Part shown: in pieces, positions 11,868 through 23,559 of the stretch
Numbering within the stretch: the stretch's first letter is position 1
Layout of the letters: each line of letters opens with the position of its first letter
Assembly: GCA_940337035.1 (NCBI GenBank)
Contig: OW679202.1
Coordinates: 46,145,763 to 46,209,762 of the forward strand
DNA length: 64,000 nt
Direction: 5' to 3'
Origin: Agriotes lineatus
Taxonomy: Eukaryota; Arthropoda; Insecta; Coleoptera; Elateridae
Position numbers and translations under genes: made by a program
The notes under the pieces: model-generated
The model's database searches: none
What the model saw: only the letters and a program-made list of their open reading frames with translations
Told to the model about the DNA's origin: nothing

Positions 11868-12035
11868 CAGAGCTGGGAAAATTAATTTAAAACAGTAATT
11901 AATTACTAATTACCAATTACCGCCCAATTACTTGGTAATTTTGGTAATTGTAATTACACAACATAGATTAATTTTTCAATTATTTTCAATAGAAGCTTTT
12001 GACGTATATTTATATTTAATAGAACTTTGTAACAT
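11868..12035 (+). mobile_element. hAT-like non-autonomous element, left-end fragment
   Basis: It begins CAGAGCTGGGAAAATTAA, a hAT-type end, followed by alternating TAATTAC/GGTAATT repeats. It is clearly related to the start of the fuller element at 59306, including the shared inner text TCAATT..CACTAGAG/AATAGAAG then GTCGTATAT/GACGTATAT. I find no matching right end nearby, so it looks truncated. Confidence 0.6.
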
Positions 12036-12039
12036 GATT

Positions 12040-13660
12040 ATTGTCTTGGCAATCGTAATCTAAAGGTGCATAGTTTTTTATATTCTATTAACTATAGTAA
12101 CCTGCATACTTTTAAAGGTTTTCTGATAATTAAATCTTTTAACTGCTTACGCTGTTTATCAAAACTTATATTAACAGATTGTTACCGTTAGAACCAGCAT
12201 TTTACATATATATATATATAATATATCGGAGTATTCTTTAAAATGTGGTTGTCTCTAAATGAAAAAGGTAAGTGAAAATACTGAAGACCTATGGTTTTAT
12301 GTATAAATTTGCAATTCTTTTGAAAAATTCCAAAATGAAATCGTATTAGTTTATTAATGTTACTTCCCATGTCAGTATTACGCACACATCAAAAATAGTT
12401 TATAACCCTGAAGCTAATAGGCCTATATCCCATTTTTGATAGTTGTATATCTACGCTAATGCTTAGTAAAATTAACCACAAAAAATGCACATAATAACAG
12501 ATGTTTGTTCTGGAACATCTACACTTTTAGCTGTGTCGAATAAGCAGGCTTCCGTGACAGCATACTAGTTATTGAATGAAGATCGACTTATTATAAAGAT
12601 ATTCTCCTGTTCACTGCTCAGTTTCAGTACCAAAAATCTACTCAGAGATTTTCAATTGTAGATACCCTTACTCCATTGACTTTGGGGCTTTAATACAGAA
12701 TTTCGTAATATATATTTCACAGATAATGTTTTTAAGATTAAGTTATATTGAGATTAACTTAAACCCTTTAACGCTCTCTGGTATAATAGTCGTTTGTTTT
12801 GAAACTTGATACTGCTCTCAAATGTCTTGCTTCCGTTCTATAAACATTTTCTGTCTTTGTCTAATATTACTTTTTCTAAAATTGTTGTAGTTATACAACT
12901 ACCCCAATAAAACCCTACTGTAAATGTGCAACTGATATGACTGTATGTACCATTCCGCGTTTGAAGTGTGGACGCGCCATTGGTGAAGTTTTTCGTTCGT
13001 TACTATTTTGTGGGTTTAAAATTTCAAGTTTTAAGCTAGTAAGTGTTTTTATTATGACATGTAAGGATAGAATATTGATATATAATCGAAAGCATTTCTT
13101 CATAGTTTTGAAAAATACATTCATATTCGGAAACCTTTCATTTGCGTCGTAAAATAGTCTATATTTCTGGAAATTTTTCTTAGTAATAGTATACATTTTA
13201 TATCATTTCTTTTGTCTTTCAGTTTCTATAAACATATCTACTGAAAATATAATGAAATTTGTTTTGCCACTATATTGCAGTAAGAAAGTATTTACGTTCA
13301 AACAAGGTTTCATCGTATTTCAGCTGATATCTTTGATGCAGGTCATTGCGGCCAAATTGTTTATGACCGGTTACTCATAAATTCTAAACATGCCAGGACA
13401 TTTTCAAATTATACGAATGTGCGACTTTTGGAGTACTTTTCTGAGATTACGACCCCGTTTGTATATAGCTTTCTTGTCATATTTTTACTCGTGATATTAT
13501 ATCGAATTATGTGCCGGCATTTATTGGTTCATAACATTGAGCAACTGTATTCGCCACGGCGAAATCTGGAAGGCACACGTTTTGTAGCGTCGCTTATATT
13601 CGTCGGTACGGTAAGTTCCAATATCGATTTAGTAGACAGAAGTTTTTTTCTAGAATGTTC
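12040..13660. other. AT-rich DNA without a recognisable gene
   Basis: Short open frames occur on both strands but none has a motif. There is a short TA microsatellite near 12206-12222. Nothing else is supportable. Confidence 0.5.
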
Positions 13661-13669
13661 TGCGAGCTG

Positions 13670-15005
13670 AATCGCCCGCTAGTGCGAGCGAGACAGGTTG
13701 CTGTGGTCGCCTTGTGATTCGTTGCAGGTGTGCTGTGCACGATGCAGACACGTTCCCGGCGCGTCTCGTTCTGTCGGGCGCGGCTGGGAGTGAGGATAGC
13801 GTGTTTTTTCCAGGAGTGTGTCTCGATTCGTCAGGCGTGCAAGGTGTGTTGTTGATGCCCCGCTTTTTTTACCAAACGCTCTCGAATGATCGTCGCATGC
13901 AGGCAAATTACCACACTGTGTGTAGGTGGGATCCAAATTAAGCGAGAACGTGTCTTTGGTCACCTTTTTCATGAGAGCCCTGTCGCCCCTTTAGCCTCAT
14001 GCGAGTTCTGCAAAAGAACCCTTGGGTATGCGTCATCCAACAGCCTGCAACCGCTGGGATCTTGTAACCCGCTGTGCCGCGAGCCGGAGCCATTTTTGCC
14101 GCACCTAGCCAGGTGAAGTCATGAGGCAGTGTGTATTACCATGTATTAGCCGCTCTCATTATTTTTCGTGCACTCATTAACGCCACGCATGGTAGTCGGT
14201 ATGGCAGGAATTATTTCTTGCGCACTCAGTTACGTCATAATCATATTTGTAGGGCAGCAATTATTTTTCGTGCACTCATTAAAGCCAAGCATGATAGTCG
14301 GTATGGCAGGAATTATTTCTTGCGCACTCAGTTACGTCATAATCATATTTGTAGGGCAGCAATTATTTTTCGTGCACTCATTAAAGCCAAGCATGATAGT
14401 CTGTAAGGCAGTAATTATTTTTCGCGCACTCAGTAACCGCCATAATCATACTTGTAAGGCAGTAATTATTACGCCCTCATTCATACCAATAATTGGACTT
14501 TGTACTAACCAATGCCAGCCAACACATTTCGTGTATTAACGACTGTACCGAGCGATATTTTCTTTGTGTCAGGCCAATAGACCATTTGTAAAATACTACC
14601 TTGTATTTTCTTTACGTGTGTTTGCATGCCGATTTTCAGATTAAGCAGTCTGCAGTGTAAGATTGATGTAAAGCGAAGCCTGGACGGAGTTGTGAGCGTC
14701 AAAGGTAGGTCAGGGCGCTTCTGGTTACCGGTTCCGTGGAGTTACAAGGCTGCACACATATTATACCCAGTTTGAAGTTCGGGGTTCTGTCAAACGTGGG
14801 TCCCAAATTCCGAATCCCGTGGCGCCCTATTATTTTGTAACACCCTGCATATGTCGTCGCACTTGTCCTTATGGCGTCCCGTTTATAGGCACCACGCCCA
14901 TCTCCCTGAACGCATTAAGACGTGGCTTTTAGTCTGTTTTGAGCATTGCCAGGGCAAGTGGTGACGTTTCCAGGACGTGATAAGTAAGGTGGTACCCTGA
15001 GGTGT
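13670..15005. repeat. GC-rich block with embedded tandem repeat, possible LTR
   Basis: Two GC-rich, CpG-containing stretches (about 13670-14120 and 14620-15005) flank a 102-bp tandem repeat in otherwise AT-rich surroundings. The later part contains ACGTGGGTCCC and CCCGTGGCGCCC text and ends a segment with TTTTGTAACA near 14843. Together these resemble retrovirus-like long terminal repeats of insect LTR elements. I see no adjoining gag or pol, so at most this is a solo LTR. The boundaries are not proven. Confidence 0.35.
14152..14480 (+). repeat. Tandem repeat, 102-bp period made of two ~51-bp halves
   Basis: The text from GGGCAGCAATTATTTTTCG at 14252 recurs at 14354, giving a 102-bp period. 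Each unit is itself two related halves, one with TTTTTCGTGCACTCATTAA and one with TTTCTTGCGCACTCAGTTA. About three copies are present, the last diverged. Because 102 is a multiple of three, two overlapping plus-strand frames stay open through the array; this is a consequence of the period and not evidence of a protein. Confidence 0.85.
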
Positions 15006-17030
15006 CACTAAAACAGCTTTATACAGTAACAAACAGAATGTTATTGTTACACACGTGTTTTTACATTATTCAATCTCTCCTTCGTAGTATAATATTTAGG
15101 TTTCAAATTAAAAAATATTATACTTTTTCCATTCAAGTAATTTATATTTGCAACCTCTTGAAAATTATATTTTATTTGTGTGTGATAAAAGTGATAAAAA
15201 TCATACTACTAAAAATACGCTGATGTATTTAAATTCACTAACTTTTAAACTTTACGGTATTATGTAAAACCAATTTATTGTTTGAAATTGTACCGAGAGA
15301 TTACTTCAGAACACTAATTAATATATGCATATCTTGCATATAGTTAGTATATTGACTATATATTACTATATGTTATTAGTGTAATGGAAATACAATTTTT
15401 ATAATTTAGATTAGTGTAAGATAAATGTAAAAATTTATTTATTTGATTAGTTTAGTATGATTACTATCAATGGAATAGTTATATTGCAGATTATGTAGCA
15501 TAATAAATATAACTACACCAAATGTAAGTGAATTTTTTTATCTATAAGTATGTATATTATACGTTATTCAGTAATTTAGTTAGCATCTAAACAAATAACT
15601 CAACAGTATTATGAAGTGGTATACTAGTTTATACCAGTGAGTATTCGCAACATATTTTTGTCCTGTGTGCTCACTGGTAGATGATTTGACAGCATCTTTT
15701 GAAAAGTGATATAAAATGTTTGATAGAAAAATTGTTTTTCTGTTTTCTGACATGTCAAGCAATCTATAAAATACAAAAATATTGTAAATGATTCCACATA
15801 CCTCTCGTAATAAAAAGAGCAAATAAAATATCTTTACCTAGACTTGCAAATTTCAGCTAACTCATAAAATGCGCTTGTAAGTTTTAAAGAAAAATGAGTT
15901 TAAATATGTAAATTAGTATATTTAACTTAATATACATACACAAAAACATTTTAAATCCACGCATTTTGCAATGTATGTGCCATTAAAATTACTAGTAACA
16001 AAGTATTAAATTCGTTCATCAATTTAAACCGTTCTATGTTAATAATTTTACGAAAGATGTGTGGCAATTATTAAATATCTGATCACAAAGTACCTAAAGT
16101 TCCGAGGGGAACATCTCCATATACTTTTTAAAAACGTACTTAATTACGAGCAGTAAATCTGCGTTTACGGTTTCTCTGCGATTCCCCGAAAACAGCCCGA
16201 AATCTAATCTCGCTCGCAGAAATCTCATTTACTATCTATATGTAACGCATATATTTGCTTCAGAACTTACTAACTGAGGAATAACCCTTAAATGGGATGC
16301 TTAAGTGTTATTAAGAGGTATCCATAAAATCTCAGAACATCTTCGTCGAATGCATGTTAGTGAGGACGAACTTTGCCGGAACAATACTTTATTTTGGAGA
16401 AACTTGAACGTGCTAAGGACGGGAACCATACTTTGTTGAAAACTGCGATGATATATTCCGAGCAAAGGTTCCAAGGCCACTCTGATCCCGCCCTAACTGT
16501 TAAATGAAATCTGCTGTAAAGGTTCGGTGTGAAATGTGTTTGGGTTAACGCAATATATTTCAGATTTTACTTGTTTCCGTTTAACAGCGTGCACAAGCGC
16601 CAGCTTTATTTGCTGCGGATTTTTTTTCCAAATTAAAACTCTACGTTGATACGGATAGTTTAATGCCGTTTGGAAAATAAATGAAGAAACATATGACAGC
16701 GGTGTTAAATATTTATTTTTCAGTTGTTAAAACTGTTTTCAAATTAAGCATCAAAAAAGCCCCATTTAAGTTGCAGTTGCTTTAATTTGGGAAGATACTT
16801 AAAGTCCAGTTAATCATACAAATTCGAAAAACCAACAGTGTTCGTCACCTATTTGTAAATATTGAATTTTATCACCTATGTTAGTACTATATAATTTTTC
16901 CAATTGGTTATAAAAATAACAAATGCTTCTAACGTTCCGAAAAACATTACTCTAATACACCATATGTTACAAAAAAAAACTAAGCTAAAGGGCGAGCGGA
17001 GTATTGTAACCGTAAAATCATCTACCGTGG
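15006..17030. other. AT-rich DNA without a recognisable gene
   Basis: Very AT-rich, with no conserved coding motif on either strand and no obvious element ends. Confidence 0.5.
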
Positions 17031-17590
17031 TTTCTTCAGATCTTCACGTTTCGGGGTTTCTAGATGACGAAAAATATGTTTTGCTCAATTCCGTCTGTCT
17101 GTTCGTCTGTAGGCGTTATACCTCAAAAACTGCTTGATTGAGGAAGCCAAGCGGATTATATATCTACCTGGCTCGAAAGTGCGTGAACACCGTAAAAAAT
17201 AAAATGTTGTTTATTTTTGGTTTAACGCAGGAATAGATAAAGGTAATAATTTGCATATAGCTCAGATGTGCTTGACAAAAACGAAACCTAAAAAGTACAG
17301 GTGAACATCATAAGGTCAGCACGTCCTTTCTACGGCTGCTGTAAGCGGACGTAATAACAACGGGGTCTTAGTCGAACGGGACTAGCGATCGGGTTATGCT
17401 TGGGGCGCTATTAAGGGGTGAGCTCACGTCAGTTCGAATCTCACGGGCTGCATTTTTTTTTCTGAAAATTTATGTAATTTTCATAAGTATTACCAAGTGT
17501 TTTCCTTTACTGTTTCAGTATCATTACGATTAAGATGTTTTTATCTCTATGTGGTGTGCTCTTGCGGGGGGAATTCCTTGTAAACCCATG
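17030..17590 (+). mobile_element. SINE-bearing dispersed repeat, copy B
   Basis: It starts with a GTCTGTCTGTTCGTCTGT microsatellite-like stretch and TTATACCTCAAAAACT. It then passes through an AT-rich body into a tRNA-like region with B box AGTTCGAATCTC at 17431-17442, GGGCTGCA and a T-run. The tail ends TTTACTGTTTCAGTATCATT. The same order of blocks recurs near 18.5-19.1 kb, and the head and tail recur separately near 21.8-22.1 kb. The A-box part is diverged. Confidence 0.6.
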
Positions 17591-18479
17591 TAAATATTTT
17601 TATCATAAAATAGAACATTGTAACTTTTAGCTCGGGTCGGTAACACATGATCCATGGTTGTGAACGTATTTTGAAGCTAGCTTTTGCGGTTTGTGGAAAC
17701 TTTTTTCTTTGTGAGTTTGGCGAGTACCCAGAAGTGAGACCAAATTCTGCTGGTTCCACTTCTTATAATCAAACACGTTTATCACCGACTTTATAATACT
17801 CGCTACGTTTTTCTGAAACATATGGAGATAAAAATTGTTTTTAAAATAGTTAATTGTGGCTATATCCATTAACTAGCTTGTGTATACTTGCTTAACAAAC
17901 TTAGTAACACGCGTAATATACACTTCAGAGAATTCCGCAATACTGTATTTGTATGTAGAAGGTTCCTAGGGTTTAATTAGTTTACATTAATTGCAAGCAA
18001 ATATACTACATAATTATACTTAATGTACAGTATCGCATAGGTAGGCTGCATTAAATTGTATAAATAATACTTATTAAGGTTAGGTATGAGGACAGTAGGA
18101 GCGTTATTTCTTTTGCATTTTATAGGAACATATAAAAATAAAATTTTTACATAAAAAGAAAACGTTTTTTGTGAACAGCTTACTTTCTTTGACTTGACTT
18201 CAGTTAAGTAAATTGTTAACTGACTGCGTTAGATATATTTAGCTATTTACACGTAAAGTTGTATTTTGATAAGGAAGCCCTTTGTGTCAGTTGAGATCGT
18301 AAAAGAGTATGATTTTTTAAAATTAATATTTACGATTAAAACATTCTAAAACTAAAAGGGACTAACAACGAAACAGTGTATACCTTCTGTGTTGAAGTAT
18401 GGTAAATGAATTTACTACTTATACTCTCCAGTCTTCATCGCAAGTTGTTGTAGCAATATTTCTTAATGTTTTTAGGTAA

Positions 18480-19165
18480 GGTACCGAAGAGCACTACGTT
18501 TTGCTACTAGAAATTATCGTTTCTAGTTGAATCAATTACGTGGGTTTACGAGTGTCTGTCTGTCTGTATGTCTATTTTTCTGTCTGTCTATTTGTCTGCC
18601 TGTTGCCGGTATAACTCAATAACTATTTGTTGGAGGAAGACGATATTTTGCATGCAGAATATATATGTACCTGGTCTCAAACAATTTCGGTCAAATATAC
18701 ATAGGTTAAGCACTTTCAAAATATAAAACTTGACCTATTTTTGTCTCAGTGTCTCAGTATTTACCCTAAGAAAAATGGAACCCACCAAATACAGGGCAAA
18801 TGTAAAAAACAAAAATGGGCAACAATAAGTTGTTGAATTTAATGCAGCCGCTGCGTGGCGATATGAGACACAGATCCGTGGTAGGATGCAATCGACGCGC
18901 TGCGCTGCGCGCGGCCTGTTTGCTTAAAATGCCTTCCGTAGGCGCTGAAATCGCACAGAGTTCGAATCCCGTCTGCAATATTTTTTTAATTTGCAAATTG
19001 AAGTAATTTGCATTAACAAGTGTTTTCCTTTATTATTTCAGTATTATTAGCAACGTTAAGATATTCAATCCTCTAGTTGCCGTTAATTTTTCAAAATATT
19101 TAGTGTCACAACTTCCACTTGTGAGGTAAGTTGCGAGTAAAGCCCTTTACAGATCATTTCTTTTA
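18480..19165 (+). mobile_element. SINE-bearing dispersed repeat, copy C
   Basis: It opens with a TGTC-rich run at 18553-18602 and GGTATAACTCAATAACT. A tRNA-like stretch follows whose B box GAGTTCGAATCCC lies at about 18957-18970, before GTCTGCAATATTTTTTT. The tail contains CCTTTATTATTTCAG and ends with ATTTAGTGTCACAA and GTAAAGCCCTTTAC, as in copy A. Copies A, B and C differ by many substitutions, so the family is old. Confidence 0.6.
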
Positions 19166-19169
19166 AATT

Positions 19170-21110
19170 AATCCCTTGAGCCAGCTTGTTGGTAACTGGT
19201 CCTGACGTGCTAACAATGTACATGTAGTTCGGAAAATACCAACATTTCCGAAATATTGCTGGCATTTAGTGATAGTTTGTGTCGAGAACGGCTATATTTA
19301 ATGGTTGTTTCGGATTTCCGGTATTAGTTATTTGAATTGCCTGCATGTACATGAGTTTCAAAAATAAGAGCGAAAAAATGTTTGATAATTTTAACTATTT
19401 TACTAATAAATGAATCTACATATTTCAAATTTCGTAATGCAATTTGATATTTTTGTATATATAAAATTAAAAACTATAATTTGCAGCTCAAGTTGCTAAC
19501 AAATGCTTTCTGTTTTTGAACGAATGTTAAATCTAGTTTTTGTAGTATTGTGAAAACGTTTGCGTTTGCCAGTCTGACAAGCATACAGAAATAGGTTGAA
19601 ATCCTGCGCGTTCGTGTTTTTTAAATGAAATACATTTATAACGCGATTGATTGTACTAACAATTATAATAGTAATGGTAAACTACACAGTTTATTGCAAG
19701 ATTTGCCTAGAACAAAAGTGGCAGTCTACAAACCCGTCTAGCAACCTCAATTTATTCCATTGCTCTTAAACGATTTTGCCACATTAAAAGATAGCGCAGT
19801 TATAAATAATCAAAATGACAAGTTTTAACAATATTATATTTTTCCATTGTTTATACACTTATTTGGAACCAAATATTTGCGAGGGTATAAAGGGTTCATG
19901 TATATTTTGATACCGACCTATTTATAGGGTATATTACTAGAAACAGAAACTTGGTTTGACTAAATGTGCAGTTATTATATAGGGTCCGGCAACTTGGCGG
20001 GGGAGAAGATATTTCTAAAACTGTTAGTTATATAAAAATCGCTTAATCAGAGTTGTAGGCAAGAAGGCGGTACACATCATAAAAATATTTCTGATTATGC
20101 CAGGTGGATCAAAAAGTTTGGCGAATAAAACTTTTTTTAATAAAATGCCTCATATTTAGGCAACTTAAAAGTTTTGCCTTGAAATTTCATAAGCCCAACG
20201 TCAAATGTTTTGGAAATATTAAAAATTTTATTCAAAGAATTCTGAATATCAGACGTCTGCTGTAACAGAATATAACGCTACGAGAACCGTATGTTCTTTG
20301 TGAATTATCTGTAGAAGTGAAATGTTGGCTCTTGGTATTAATGCTATACAGGGTGCTAATTTAATAATTTAAGAATAATAAAATATCTTATTTAATAAGC
20401 TTTTTTCTGATGTCTTTCTCAATACCCCGTAATTGAACTGTTTTCTAGATATGCGGATTTGAACATAAAAAAACAATTTAAACCTCTTAACATGTTTTAT
20501 TTTAAGGAATAACAAACAAACGCTCCAAATATAATGATTTGACTCTTTATTTCCCCAAACAAAACATTAAACAAGGTTTAAACAATAAAAATCTAGTCAT
20601 TGATGATACACAAAATTATTATAAAAACAAAAAAGTGTGAAATTTAGGCTTAAATTAATTCCAGTGTCAGATAAACTAAAAAAAAAACAAAAGAAAACAC
20701 GCCGATTACATCAAAATCCTATTCGTAATTATATTAAATCAGCAAATGTTTTTCCTTATGTTCTTTGTGTATTAAAGCTGTACTGAGAGCTTAACATTTG
20801 CAAATTTAATCATTTCGACTTTTTTTAAATATAGCACTGTGTATATCTCTGTATTTTTTAAAAGTTTTTCAATAAAATTTCTTTTGATATTTTATTTTCT
20901 GCCCTTAAACTCAATCGTTTTCTATATTTAAATGTGTCCTCCTTTTCTAGCTGTTTCGTGTTTGTTATTTCTTGTTTCAGTAGTACCTGGATTTTCGTTT
21001 TCTATACTTGGTTTTATGTTATATTCGAAAAAGTAGGTGTTTATATTATTATTCTAACAACGTTTATTTATTAATCGTTGAAATAAAGCATCTTAAGCGA
21101 TTTGAATTGT
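19170..21110. other. AT-rich DNA without a recognisable gene
   Basis: There are a few dispersed-repeat words (for example TATACAGGGTGC near 20346), but no coding motif or bounded element could be recognised. Confidence 0.5.
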
Positions 21111-21217
21111 TTTACTTCCCTCGTCAAAGCAAATCTGAAAAACAGCTGAATTTAGGGGTATGAAGTAAGATATCAAAATATATCTCATTAAAACGGTTTT
21201 TCAAAAATACAAAAAAT

Positions 21218-21457
21218 ATACAGGGTGTTTTCTTTCATTCAATTCCTTTGAGTTACTTACAGTAGCCGCCTGAAATTCATCGTTTTCTGGCATAGAATCG
21301 TTATTATCTCCAAAACAGTTGACATCAGACCCATCCAACTTTATATTAAAACTTAGGATTTCAGCACATAAGAATTTAAGCTACCTAAATGCGAGAGATT
21401 CCATTAAAAAAAGTATGTTTGATTCAACACATCGTTTTGAATTACCCTGTATAATCA
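21218..21457. mobile_element. Short MITE-like element with TATACAGGGT ends
   Basis: TATACAGGGTGTTTTC opens the segment near 21218, and ATTACCCTGTATA closes it near 21457. This gives a perfect 10-bp inverted end pair about 240 bp apart. The same TATACAGGG word occurs singly near 6824, 20346 and 23403. No coding capacity. The target duplication is unclear because the flanks are AT-rich. Confidence 0.45.
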
Positions 21458-21559
21458 AAAATACTTCTAGGGCGTTCTATTACAAAAAGCGATGTTAGTG
21501 ATATTTTAATATTTTGTGAAATTTATTTGTATTCTCTGATAAGAGACTCAGGTGATTCG

Positions 21560-21905
21560 AATAGAAACCCACGATTTTTACATTGAAGCTTCTTCTTTAT
21601 CTAAGAAAAAAACTGCAAAGGACTCGAAGTGCGGGCTGCCACGATGGCTGCACATTTCAACCGCCGTCCAAAACGATATTCTATTTTGAGCCAAGTCAAC
21701 GTCGACATATAAGTCGCATGCAAAATGTCGTCTTTTTTCAACAAATAATTTTTGAGCTATAGCGCCAACAGACATACAAACGGATAGATAGACAGACCGG
21801 CATAGGGACCAACAAACAGACGAAATTGAGAAAACATGTTCTGCATCATCTAGGGACCCTGAAACGGGAAAATGTGAAAAAAGATCCTTTATGCCGTAGT
21901 CGTAA
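21560..21905 (-). repeat. Reverse copy of the SINE-family head region
   Basis: Read on the reverse strand this resembles the head of copy B (17030-17130). It has GTTTCAGGGTCCCTAGATGA, ATGTTTTCTCAATTTCGTCTG, a degenerate GTCT-rich run and GCGCTATAGCTCAAAAATT. It faces opposite to the tRNA-like part that follows at 21915, so this locus is a rearranged or nested pair. Confidence 0.55.
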
Positions 21906-21914
21906 GTAGATATA

Positions 21915-22140
21915 ATACGTAACGTGTCGTGACCGAGAAGTTAAAACGTCAGGCTAGGAATCAATGTCTCCGTTAGAGGGTGAGTTCGAATCCTACCTCC
22001 TGCAGATATTTTTATTTGCAAATTGATATAATGCGTATTACTAGGTGTTGTCCTTTATTGTTTCAGTATTATTAACAACATACCTAGTGTGACCGTACTT
22101 GCGAGGGAAGTTACATGTAAACCCTTTTACTGATTTTTCC
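21915..22140 (+). mobile_element. tRNA-Ser-derived SINE, best-preserved copy (D)
   Basis: The tRNA-like part spans about 21926-22004. It has an A box GTGACCGAGAAGTTAAAACG (21929-21948), an anticodon-arm text GGCTAGGAATCA (a GGA serine-type loop), a long variable-arm region and B box GAGTTCGAATCC (21982-21993), ending CTCCTGCA. Order and spacing match a serine tRNA, but the acceptor stem is poor. The downstream family tail (TTTATTGTTTCAGTATTATT, then GCGAGGGAAGT and TGTAAACCCTTTTAC) shows it is a SINE and not a functional tRNA. Confidence 0.7.
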
Positions 22141-22574
22141 ATTACCTGCAGTAAGAAGTAGAACCTCTTTCTCACTAAACTTTTCAGCTGCATTCCAAAT
22201 GGAATAAGTGCCTTGATTTGATAAATTATTTTTACATTTTTTTAACTAGTTATAGTTAAACAACGCCAAAACGAGTCGTTTAAGATTAAGAATAATTTGT
22301 AAATTTGCATTCTTATAGATTATATAATAAAGAATAACTTGCAGAATTTCTAAAATATATTAGTAGGTCGTGCTTCTGGCGATAAACAATGGTGAGTTAA
22401 AATTCTTTACTTTCACATGGCCTATTACTAAATTATTTCAATTCTTTTCTGTATGTTGATACTGATTTTCGTGTTATTTTTAAACACGCTCAAATATACT
22501 TCTTGGTAATAACAAATAGACTACAATAGTTGACATTTTGAAGTTTTAGCATTCATACAATTTCTACAGGACTC

Positions 22575-23225
22575 ATGAGAATGGAAGTTTCCAACAAAAT
22601 ACTTAAATTGCAAACGTTAACGCTAATATCCCAAGACCTCTGCAAAAACATCTCTTCATCATTTCACCAAAAGAGTGTCGAAAAAGCTTTGGAGAACAAA
22701 GAGATCCTGCTAGGAACGCTTTTGTACATAGAGTTAAACTAAACCAAAGATTTTCTCTATCACCACAACCATAAAAAAATCTGGGGCTGATGGAAACCTG
22801 CTGCAAGTAGACAGATTGCACGCTAAGAGTTAGAAGGTGGTACACGGCACCACTCTACTACTGTGGCACTCCGGGCGATAAGGGGTTGCCACAGGGAGGG
22901 AGTTATTGGTGTCCGGCTGTGGAATCTTGTTATGAATGGGCTGCTGAGGACCCTTAGGACCAAAAAATCTACCCCTTTAGGATACGCGGATGACTTAGTA
23001 ATCCTAGTGGATGGAAGATTCACCAACACAATCAGGAAACGTTTGGAAACTTTTGTAAATATGTGGACTGGTCAAGAAGGCCTTAAAGCCATTCTCCAAA
23101 ATCCCATCAGTAGTTCCATTTGTTTAAAGAAAAATATGGAGGGTGTGGTACGAGCGGCACAAATCTATTTGTCAGGTAAAGTATTTGGGATTTATGGAAT
23201 TTGCTAGGCTCCAATCTTACTTGGA
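22575..23225 (+). pseudogene. LINE reverse transcriptase fragment (copy 1)
   Basis: A relic of the finger/palm part of a non-LTR retrotransposon reverse transcriptase. Recognisable pieces are KALENKEILLGT around 22680 (the region before the first catalytic Asp), GCHREGVIGVRLWN (normally a GxPQGGVLSPLLWN-type motif) and an intact catalytic box LGYADDLVILVDG near 22985. Stops and a frame change separate them. Sequence similarity to the copy at 25.2-25.6 kb shows both come from one family. Endonuclease and RNase H domains are absent. Confidence 0.75.
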
Positions 23226-23559
23226 ACCAATCAATTGGGAAAATTGCCCAAAAATCGGCAACTACATAAGCGACGAACACACATTATGTACACGAATTGA
23301 GTTCGGATAAGCTGTCAATTTCGAGTTAAGTGCTAATATTCTAGAAATCGCTCCTGCTTGTTCTCAAACCAAGATTTGAAAAATCTATCAAATTAATTAA
23401 TATACAGGGTCTTTTTAGAATTGCCTATTAAAAAATGGTCAACTTTATTAGACGAAATAACAAAGAGTATTAACAGACTCTCAATTTTCAGACAAATTGG
23501 ACTAATTTGATTTCTTACATTTTTTTAAATTTTTTATACCAACATACTATTTATCGTGG

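Noticed and set aside
14131..14539. Two overlapping open frames with hydrophobic repeats
   Set aside because: They are translations of the 102-bp tandem repeat, whose period is divisible by three.
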